Shown here one piece after another: positions 20,264-27,800 of a stretch of DNA of 64,000 nt. Source of the DNA: Schizochytrium sp. CCTCC M209059. Lineage: Eukaryota; Sar; Bigyra; Thraustochytrida; Thraustochytriidae. Each line of letters begins with the position of its first letter. Within the stretch, counting starts at the first letter, position 1. Location of the stretch: assembly GCA_000818945.1 (NCBI GenBank), contig KN805430.1, positions 72,875-136,874 on the forward strand. The letters run 5' to 3'. A program made the position numbers and the translations under genes. The notes under the pieces were generated by a model that made no database searches, was not told the DNA's origin, and worked only from the letters and a program-made list of their open reading frames with translations.

Positions 20264-20425
20264 TCAATTGTCAATGAAAGAAAGCTCATGAGAACCATGG
20301 CCATTTTCTTCTTTGTAGCGCTCGAAAAGTGCCTCAAGCGTGGCAAAGTAACGATCTTGGAACTCGGAAATTTCCTCTGGCGTTGGATTGGCTGTCTGGC
20401 GAACGGGATGCACCGGCGCGTCTAA
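19976..20425 (+). CDS. possible small protein overlapping the DGAT2-type gene end
   Basis: 149 codons from ATG 19976. The first ~95 residues lie outside any other gene and look protein-like (MAEPKDWDSLSQEQSAREKL, rich in Glu, Lys and Ser). The last ~54 are antisense to the C-terminus of the DGAT2-type gene. No family recognised. It may be a real short gene, a 5' exon, or chance. Confidence 0.25.
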   Translation: MAEPKDWDSLSQEQSAREKLGSTFAKYEKSQRTSKNDSIHIRSLREENSCTIRVLTNNEISEATTNCLSMISLCATRLRACSKDQLLISSLVQPGSSIVNERKLMRTMAIFFFVALEKCLKRGKVTILELGNFLWRWIGCLANGMHRRV

Positions 20426-22837
20426 TGCGACAGTGACGGGCACGCGACAGGGAATGGGCAGACCAAACTTTCCGAGCATGAAGATTGGGAACGGAAAGCC
20501 CAGCAAATTCTTGAAAAACGCCTGCGTGCGCGGCATGTAGACATTATCGAAAATCTGTGGCTCGCCAAAGCTGAACATGGGCACAATCCCGAGGCCTTGC
20601 TGAATGGCGATCTTGAAGATTCCGCGGCGACGCTTTCGCACGATGGCAATCCGGTTGTCCCAGGAACGCGACTCGAACATTTCTGTTTGGCCGCCGCAAA
20701 CGATCTGCACGTTGCGGCCCATTCGAATGAGATTATGCACAGTGGCTCGCGAAACGTCGCAGCAGCCCATCCACTGAATAACGTCGCGCATCACGGGCAC
20801 TACATGTGTAATTGTGGCAGTGAGAGGATTTGTGTCGAGGTGGGGAAAGATCTTGCGCCACACATGTGTAATCTGCAAGATGCCATGCGTCACGGGCAAG
20901 ATGCCGTGCGGGTGAAAGAGAAGCAGCACCTGCTGATTCTTGGGGTCTTTGGCATTTACATCGCCAAGAACTGGCGCGAGACGCTGCATTTCCTCGGTGA
21001 GCTGGAGACGCAATCCAAAGAACTTTTCCGCGAGGCGAGGAAGCACGTCAATTTCCTTGAAAATTGACCACTCGCGACACGCATTGTACTCGGGACGCTT
21101 GGTAAAGGTCGTGGAAATGTAGACGAGGTTCGCCGAGCAAATGACGACCAACATGGCATAGTGCGGAGACTCGCGAAAAACCGCAATCACACCACCATAG
21201 GCTGCGACAGCTGCGAGCGAAAGCAAGAGGCTTTGGCGCCAGCCATCGATTCCCCAGGTATTGAGCGCCGAGTAGAAAAAGGTCCAAAAGGAGATGGCGC
21301 AGAGCAGAATCCACCAAACCTTGAAGGTGTGCCCAAGTTCTGCCGAGTTCGCAGAGAGCTCGGGAAGGAGTCCGTAGGTGGCCTCGGCCAGCCATGGCTG
21401 CGAAGACTCAGGCATGACGTACGGCGCGCAAAAGAGAATCATGTAGAGCACAAAACTGAGAAACTGCAAGTTGCAAAAGAGCATCATCATGGGCCAAACC
21501 ATGAAATGTTCGCGAAGCGTAAAGGCTTCCAGAGGACGGTAGTTGCGAGGCGTGATGGTCGGACGCATTGGGCCACTGTCCTCGAATCGAGGGAGCGAGC
21601 TCACGATGGCATAGTGCGAGATCACAGTAGCAAGCGCGCCCACATACATGGTCCCTTTCATGCCGTGCGTGCCGAGGTAAACAGACGAGAGCACGAAGGC
21701 GCCTTGTGCGACGACAGCAACGCCGAAAAAGGACCATCCAAAGATTTGCAAAAGAATGAACTCTTTGCCGCCGCGGAAGAACTGCGCAAACGACCAGCCG
21801 CGGTTAATGTGACGCAAGCGACCGCCGATGCCATGTGTAAGCGATATGGCCACGATGCAGCAAACGAGCGAAAGGATACCAAAGATGGGTGTGTGCTTGC
21901 TGTCCGGGCTGTGCTCGGAGAGAACACCTAGCACAATGCCAATGACAACGAGAAAGGTGTTCATTTGCACAAATTCCTTGACGATGCTCGATGTGCTGTG
22001 GTCTTTGTCCAAGGGAACCTGCTGCTCGTTTGCCCCAGCGTCATGGTCGATGATCGACTTGGCAACAGACCGACGACGCATCGTCGTACGTGCAGACCTA
22101 TCCGTCGCGGACGTGGATCCAGAGCCGGAACTATACTCGCTGTCCGTCGAGGGTCTGCGTTGCGACATGTATGCCTGGCGCGCCTCTTCCTCGACCTCAT
22201 CGGATGGGTCGTCGGCATTGATGACGCCGCTGTTTTGTCGCCAAATGCGGCGTGCCTTGCGGGCCGTCTGCGATGGGTCGCTGTATGTTAGCAGCGAGGA
22301 CACCATGAAGACCTGCGAGAGAAGGCCGACGACGCCAGCGCTCGCGAGCATACCATTATTATGTTCGGCGAAAGCCACGGCTGCCATGACAATCACCGCG
22401 GTGATGCCGTAAAATGTCCATGAGATGGCCTGCAGCACGACGAAGCGCACGCCGCCGCGAAAAGGTTGCCAGATCTTGTAGTCATCGTGCAAAAAGTGTC
22501 CGATCCAGTGCGTCGCGGGAATGGCTAAAAACACGCCCGCGCCGCCGACGGCTGCGAGGAAGCCGAAGCCCACCTTTTGACCCGAGGTGTACTGGCGCTC
22601 GGCAAAGATGAATAGTAGCAGCGCAGTCACGGACGAGAGAACGGCGATTTTGATGTACGGGCTCCAGACCGCAAAGCTCGACGGCTTCTCCGCGGTCTTG
22701 TCGGTCTCCTCGGAGGAGCCCTTGGCCAGGAGCAACTTGGCGTACGCTGCCTCGAGCGCATCGTATCGTTTCTGCAAAGCCTCGTGCTCGAGCCGCAGGT
22801 TGGCAAAGTCTGCAGCCTCGTTCTTGGCGGCCTCCAT
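20264..22837 (-). CDS. DGAT2-family acyltransferase fused to a duplicated multi-pass membrane domain
   Basis: 857 residues from ATG 22837 (ACCATGG context). The frame opens 13 codons earlier but only at a TTG. An N-terminal coiled coil (about 1-40) precedes about twelve hydrophobic segments between 60 and 565. Within them a block appears twice: FRGG plus VVLQ..SWTFYG at about 126, and FRGG plus ILLQ..GWSFFG at about 354, each followed about 50 residues later by VSSL. The C-terminal ~280 residues are DGAT2-like: HPHG at 642-645, CGGQTEMF, and RRGIFKIAIQQGLGIVPMFSFGE. DGAT2 enzymes acylate diacylglycerol, monoacylglycerol or wax alcohols at the ER. Normal members are about 300-400 residues with one or two membrane segments. 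Substrate is not predictable. Confidence 0.88.
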   Translation of the reverse strand: MEAAKNEAADFANLRLEHEALQKRYDALEAAYAKLLLAKGSSEETDKTAEKPSSFAVWSPYIKIAVLSSVTALLLFIFAERQYTSGQKVGFGFLAAVGGAGVFLAIPATHWIGHFLHDDYKIWQPFRGGVRFVVLQAISWTFYGITAVIVMAAVAFAEHNNGMLASAGVVGLLSQVFMVSSLLTYSDPSQTARKARRIWRQNSGVINADDPSDEVEEEARQAYMSQRRPSTDSEYSSGSGSTSATDRSARTTMRRRSVAKSIIDHDAGANEQQVPLDKDHSTSSIVKEFVQMNTFLVVIGIVLGVLSEHSPDSKHTPIFGILSLVCCIVAISLTHGIGGRLRHINRGWSFAQFFRGGKEFILLQIFGWSFFGVAVVAQGAFVLSSVYLGTHGMKGTMYVGALATVISHYAIVSSLPRFEDSGPMRPTITPRNYRPLEAFTLREHFMVWPMMMLFCNLQFLSFVLYMILFCAPYVMPESSQPWLAEATYGLLPELSANSAELGHTFKVWWILLCAISFWTFFYSALNTWGIDGWRQSLLLSLAAVAAYGGVIAVFRESPHYAMLVVICSANLVYISTTFTKRPEYNACREWSIFKEIDVLPRLAEKFFGLRLQLTEEMQRLAPVLGDVNAKDPKNQQVLLLFHPHGILPVTHGILQITHVWRKIFPHLDTNPLTATITHVVPVMRDVIQWMGCCDVSRATVHNLIRMGRNVQIVCGGQTEMFESRSWDNRIAIVRKRRRGIFKIAIQQGLGIVPMFSFGEPQIFDNVYMPRTQAFFKNLLGFPFPIFMLGKFGLPIPCRVPVTVALDAPVHPVRQTANPTPEEISEFQDRYFATLEALFERYKEENGHGSHELSFIDN

Positions 22838-24636
22838 GGTAGCCCCCTCTCGGCTCCAAGAGTCGGACGGCGACAACGATTCGCGATTTGGGCAGTCTGA
22901 CTATACTTTGGCGAGTGCTTTCTCGAGCGCCTGCTTGTCTTGGGCTCGATTCGATCTCTCAGTCAGTCAGTCAGCCACCTAGTGGGCAGAACGAGAGACC
23001 GCTGACGTACAGCTAGCAGTCGAGGCCGTCTCGCGCGAGGCCGGCGAAAGAAAGCGACTCGTTGCCCTGCGCGCCTCGTGCCTCGCGCCGTGCACCGCAA
23101 CGGCGTCGAATCGTATCGAGTCGAGTCGAGTCGAGTCGAGTTGAGACGGGAACGGAGACTCCGTCAAGGCTTTTGATTTTGAGCCTGTGCCTTGCGTGGT
23201 TACTTTTCCCTTGGTCGCGTCGCCTCGGCACGCCTTGCGCGGCGCTGGGTCAGCTCGCCCCGCCAGGTCACCAGCTCAGCTCAGCGCAGCGCAGCGCAGC
23301 GCAACGCAGCGTATCGCAGCGCGGCGCAGCGCAGCCCTCCGCGTCGCGTCACGGTGGCTGTGCAGCGCGGCGCCGGCGGCAGCGCAGTTGGGGTTCCGGC
23401 CGCCGCGCGGAGTCCGAGTCCAGCCGCCGCGCCGACTTCGTCCGATCTCGCGCGCGGCGTTGGCGCGCTTTCGTACCACGCACGACACCACGATGAGGAA
23501 GGAAGCAGGCGAGCTCGCCGCCGGCCGGCCGGCTCGGGCGGGGCGGCGGCGGCCGAGCCGTGGCTCGCGGCGCCCGCGCGGGAGGCCGGGAGAGGGAGAG
23601 AACGCGCGAGCAGGTGCGAGAGATCCTGGTTTGCTTTGCTTTGCTCTGCTTTGCTTTGCTTTGCGTGGAGCGGTTCGAATGTGATGAGCGGATTGGGTTG
23701 GTCGATGATTTGAATTTGCATTTGAATTTCGATTTAAAATTCGATTTGAATCGATCCGAGGCTTTGAATGGACCGTCGATTTGAATCGATCCGTCGATTT
23801 GAAGTGGCCGCCGGCAATTCGAAATCGACGCCGAGATACATCGACCAAGCCTTGCGCTGCGTGGCGTGACGTCGCGTAGCGTTGCTTCGGAGCGCGACGG
23901 GATGAGCAGCGCGGCGCGGCGCGGCACGGCGAGGCGGGGTCGGGCCAGGTCAGGCAGGCCTCCGGAATTCTTTTTACAGGAAGGAGGCCCCGGAGGCGAT
24001 TGACGAGCTCGAGGAAGACCGCCTGCGTCTGTCTCATAACGCTCCTCCTGCCGCTGCCGTCAAGAAAAAGCCAAAAGGTCCCCGAGACCGCGCACGGGTC
24101 TCCGGGCCTAAGGCAGGCGGCAGCGGCAGAACGCTCACGTCTGCAGCGGCCCGCGGGATGCTCCGCGGCGCATCGGTGCTGCTGCTGCCCGCCGCGCATC
24201 GCGTTGGTTCTTTCTCCAGTCATCACACCTGCCACAGTGATGCACACAGCGGAAAAAACAAAACAAAGAAGAAAACGAGACGGCGCGGAGAAGGGCGCGG
24301 AGTATACTTCCGGTGTACGTGCGGTCCGCCGGGGCTCGTGCGAAGCGGAGAAGAGAAGAGAAGAGGAGAGGAGAGGAGAGGAGAGGAGAGGAGGTTCCCC
24401 GGCTTCGACACGCAATGGCGGGTAATTGCGATTTTGTTGCTATTGACGAACATGAATGTGTGGCATGAATGAATGAATGAATGAATTAATGACGCTGACG
24501 TCATCACAGCTGTTCGAGGGAAACCACGCTAGCTAGCTGCAGCTGCAAGTGGCCGGGTGCAGGTGAAGCTTGATGATGTGCATGCAGCACTGTAGCAACG
24601 AGAGGAAATAAAGAAGGGAGTATAAAGAAAAATATA
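22838..24636. other. 1.8-kb intergenic region rich in simple repeats
   Basis: Upstream of the DGAT2-type gene and downstream of MCU. It contains (TCGAG)n near 23115-23140, (CAGCG)n near 23281-23335, (TTTGC)n at 23635-23671, a repeated TTGAATCGATCC motif at about 23745-23795, (GGAGA)n at 24351-24393 and (GAAT)n near 24465-24485. Open frames are Arg/Ser/Ala-rich and unconvincing. No gene supported. Confidence 0.6.
24048..24129. repeat. nested inverted repeat (possible cruciform or hairpin RNA)
   Basis: Outer arms CTGCCGCTGCCG (24048-24059) and CGGCAGCGGCAG (24118-24129) are exact reverse complements of 12 bases. Inside them CCCGAGACC (24081-24089) pairs with GGTCTCCGGG (24097-24106) with one bulge. 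AACGCTC flanks both sides as a direct repeat. It could be a hairpin RNA or the remnant of a small mobile element. Confidence 0.6.
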
Positions 24637-25776
24637 TCAATGGGGGGAGGGCGTCGAGGAGGGTGCAGCGGTCAATTCGACGTGGTCACGATGCTGGAGA
24701 GCGCGCCGGTACAGTCTGCGGAGTGCAATGACTTGGCTTTCGTCAAAGCCGTCCTGGCGGTGTAACGAGGCTCGACGACGTGCCAACATGTTGTTAAAGA
24801 GCGTGTCGTAGCTGTTCTCCCGTCGAAGCCACGCAAAGTAAAAGGCACCCCAAAGAGTTACCGAGGATCCGATAAAGTAAGTGATTGGTTCCATGACATC
24901 CCACGAGTACACGCCCCAGACACCGTACGCGAGAACGAGGTTCTGCGCGCTGAGAAAGACAAAGGCAGCCCACCAGCGACGTTTGCAACTTTGGAGTGCT
25001 TCTCCGTCCAAGCGCCGCTTTCGAGCCTCCAAATTCTCGAGTCTTTGCTCGATGTTGGCTACCTCGGCTCTTGCAGAAGCTAAATCGTGAGACTTGCCAG
25101 CCCAAGCATTCGCCGCAGCTGCCTCGAGAAGGTCCTCTGCCCGCAAACGAGCAATGCGCACAGTCTTGCTGGGATCTGCAAGCGACTCCAGCTGTAACGC
25201 CAAAGACAATGTTTCGGGTTGGGAATCACTGCACGCTTCATGCGTTTTCTTCGGCTCTGATTGGCCAATCTCGGTAGCGCCCGCGTCCGAGGCGGCGTCC
25301 TGGACATTGGCCGTATCGTCTATTTCACGAAATCGAGCACCGCCTCCAGGGGGCAAAAGTAGCAAAGTTTGCATCCGAACGTACGGGCCAACGGGAAAGC
25401 CCTCTGGATCGAGAACGCGAACGTTGGCGCGACGCTGAAAAGCCTGCACAGTTTCCTGCGCCTCCACTAAGACAAGATTTGAAGCGGATGTGGCGTCTTT
25501 TTTGCTTGCATGCGTTGACGTCTTTTCTGCAACAGGAAGACGGAGTTCGAATTCGTCGTACGCTGGGTCCTCAAGGTCTAAAAAGCTCACGCGCGGTTTA
25601 TGTAAATCATCGTGCTGAATCGTTGATGTGGCAGATAACCATCGAATGCCTGCGATTTGCCGCGGGGTCACACGCACGCATCCCCTGTGAAGGCCCCTGG
25701 TCTTGACCGCACCGGGTTGCGCCGGCGCCTGTAGGCGAGGCCATGTCAAAGCAAAACGCCTGAGGCCCAGGGCCAT
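24637..25776 (-). CDS. MCU: mitochondrial calcium uniporter pore subunit
   Basis: 379 residues in one exon. The N-terminus (MALGLRRFALTWPRLQ) is Arg-rich with no acidic residues, a good mitochondrial presequence. A beta-rich matrix domain (about 70-215) precedes a coiled coil (about 225-255), then two membrane helices. The selectivity motif WDVMEP begins at Trp292 and is followed by ITYFIGSSVTLWGAFYFAW, the MCU signature in the loop between helices. MCU forms the inner-membrane channel for Ca2+ uptake. A second coiled coil (about 325-365) completes the family layout. Regulatory MICU genes are not in this window. Confidence 0.96.
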   Translation of the reverse strand: MALGLRRFALTWPRLQAPAQPGAVKTRGLHRGCVRVTPRQIAGIRWLSATSTIQHDDLHKPRVSFLDLEDPAYDEFELRLPVAEKTSTHASKKDATSASNLVLVEAQETVQAFQRRANVRVLDPEGFPVGPYVRMQTLLLLPPGGGARFREIDDTANVQDAASDAGATEIGQSEPKKTHEACSDSQPETLSLALQLESLADPSKTVRIARLRAEDLLEAAAANAWAGKSHDLASARAEVANIEQRLENLEARKRRLDGEALQSCKRRWWAAFVFLSAQNLVLAYGVWGVYSWDVMEPITYFIGSSVTLWGAFYFAWLRRENSYDTLFNNMLARRRASLHRQDGFDESQVIALRRLYRRALQHRDHVELTAAPSSTPSPH

Positions 25777-26246
25777 GGCTCCTCGCCCGCCAACCTGCGC
25801 GCTTTTTTTCGTTCCACACCGCTGCGCGTGCGTGAGCCGCCCCTCTCCCTAGGACTACTCACGCGTAGACCCTAGCTGCACAGCAGAGTCTCGATCGATC
25901 AGGTCGCCTGATCAATCGCGCGCACGCCGATTGTTCGAGCTTTGCGTTTGGCTTTGAGAGAGAAAAAAAAAATGCGCACAACGCTTTTTCACGGATCTGA
26001 TCCTGAATGATTGATAATGTCAAGATGGGGAACACGATCATGGTCATAATTTGTCAAGTAAGCGAGGAGCGACCGATGTTCGTAAAGTCATGTTCTTCGG
26101 TCTCTGGCAAAAAGAAAAACGGTGAAAGAAACCTTTATATGTAGTAAAAACATGCATCCCTGTGAGATGGTTAACGGTGGTTGTAGTACAGCGTCAAAGG
26201 GCCCAATGAGCAGGTGTCAAGACGTATGAATGAATGAAACAGAAGT
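25777..26246. other. intergenic region upstream of MCU
   Basis: About 470 bases, AT-richer than the genes, with a GATCGATCAGGTCGCCTGATCAATC stretch near 25893 that forms an imperfect palindrome. No gene recognised. Confidence 0.5.
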
Positions 26247-27311
26247 TTACGCCACCGTGGTCGGCATCGAAGTCTCGAGCTCCAAAGCGCGCGGAAAAGA
26301 GCCATGCTCCAACTGGCGCGCAATTTCGGCTTCGATGTTGGGCGGCTGCCAACCAGGAGGCTTGATGATCTTGCCATCTTCGCGACGGAGGAACTCGCCC
26401 GTCGCAGGGTCGCGCTTGTTCATGTTGGCCTCGTGCACAACCGCAAAAAGACTACTCAAGTTGACGCCATGACGAGCTGCCGCATTGAGCGAGTAATAGT
26501 AAGAGTCAACGAGAGCGTCAGCCTGATCAGCAATGAGCTGCACACGGTCTCTCTGCTGCGTCTTGGCAATGTCCTTGCTCTCACGAATAAAGGTCTTGAG
26601 AGCCTCCTTCGCCTCTGCGGGTGGCAGTACGGTGGCCATGAATTCCATGATTTCATCCAGCATCATCTTGGCCAAGAAAAAAACCGCTTCGCTGGAGAAG
26701 ACGTTTGACCGGCTCGGGATCGTAGACCCGGCGCCGGACGTGAACTCGCACACCATATCGGCATCCGTACGCTTGGCATCTGGCTTTGACTCCGTTGCTG
26801 CTTCGTTAAAGCCGCCTTGCTCGAGCTGCCTCGCAATCTCGGCCTCCACATTGGGCGGCTGCCAGCCAGGCGGCTTGATAATTTTGCCGTCCTCGCGGCG
26901 GAGAAACTTGCCCGTCGCAGGGTCACGCTTGTTCATGTTGGCCTCGTGTACAACCGCAAAGAGCTGGCTCAGGTTAATACCGTGACAAGCCGCCGCATTA
27001 AGCGAGTAATAGTACGCGTCCACAAGCGCATCAGCCTGATCCGCAATGCGCTGGACAACCCCGTTCTCCATGCTTTCGTATGCGGGGAGTGCAATGTCTT
27101 TGCTCTCGTCAATGAACTTGCACAGCTTGTCTTTGGCTGCGCCGGGCTCTTCCACTGTCGCAGTGAACTCCATCATCTCATCCAGCATCATTTTCGCCAA
27201 AAAGCGCACCTGCTCTTCGCTCATTTCCTCGGGCCGCTCGGGGGCGCGCTGGCCAGCGCCCACCGTGAATTCGCGCACGTCGTACGCGTCATCCTCGTGA
27301 GTCGTCGTCAT
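26247..27311 (-). CDS. tandem MazG-like all-alpha NTP pyrophosphohydrolase
   Basis: 354 residues in one exon made of two similar domains (about 10-168 and 185-345). Each carries an acidic metal site: FLAKMMLDEMMEF or FLAKMMLDEIMEF, then ADQADALVDAYYYSLNAA or ADQADALVDSYYYSLNAA. These are the paired ExxE and ExxD-like motifs of the MazG/phosphoribosyl-ATP pyrophosphohydrolase superfamily. Each ends with HEANMNKRDPATG and a conserved IIKPPGWQPPN. Such enzymes hydrolyse nucleoside triphosphates to monophosphates, often to remove damaged nucleotides; the exact substrate is unknown. All metal ligands seem present in both halves. The halves are also similar at DNA level, which suggests a fairly recent internal duplication. 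Confidence 0.85.
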   Translation of the reverse strand: MTTTHEDDAYDVREFTVGAGQRAPERPEEMSEEQVRFLAKMMLDEMMEFTATVEEPGAAKDKLCKFIDESKDIALPAYESMENGVVQRIADQADALVDAYYYSLNAAACHGINLSQLFAVVHEANMNKRDPATGKFLRREDGKIIKPPGWQPPNVEAEIARQLEQGGFNEAATESKPDAKRTDADMVCEFTSGAGSTIPSRSNVFSSEAVFFLAKMMLDEIMEFMATVLPPAEAKEALKTFIRESKDIAKTQQRDRVQLIADQADALVDSYYYSLNAAARHGVNLSSLFAVVHEANMNKRDPATGEFLRREDGKIIKPPGWQPPNIEAEIARQLEHGSFPRALELETSMPTTVA

Positions 27312-27800
27312 TGCAGAGCAGTGCAGGCTGGCTGTGAGACAAACAGCTGTTCCTCTCTCTCTTGCGTCGCGCGTTGGCTGACTTGACGGTGACTTGAGTC
27401 GACCGAGCTCACGCTGACCGCTGGGTCTCTCGCAGGATCAAGATCAGAATTTGCCTGGTTGTCATGCCTGCCTCTGCCTGCCTCTGCCTCTGCCTGCCTG
27501 CCTTATTACTGTCTGTCTCTCTTATTACTATCTGTCTTATGCCGTCTAACGACCGTCGTTAGAGAATGCAACTGTCGCGGATGCGACAAACATCAGGTGT
27601 CTCTTGGCAAATTTTTGCAAACAAAGCGGGGAAGCAGCAGGGCCAGACGAAGAAAGCTGTGGCGTCCGAGGCCTGCGTGCACGGCGCGCGCGAGCCAATC
27701 GTGACGCGGTCGCGTTGCGTCTGTCGTGGCTCGAAAGCTCTCGTTTCCTCGCTACGTGCCAGCAAAGACCAGCGTCAACACCAGCATCGCGGTTTTCACG
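27312..27800. other. divergent promoter region, MazG-like gene and MCM10
   Basis: About 490 bases between two divergent genes. It contains CTGCCT repeats near 27467-27502 and TCTTATTACT repeats near 27505-27540. The MCM10 frame is open back to a GTG at 27726, but there is no ATG before 27801. Confidence 0.6.

Noticed and set aside
23660..23700. GGTTCGAAT resembling a tRNA T-loop
   Set aside because: No acceptor stem or anticodon arm at proper distance; lies in a repeat-rich stretch.
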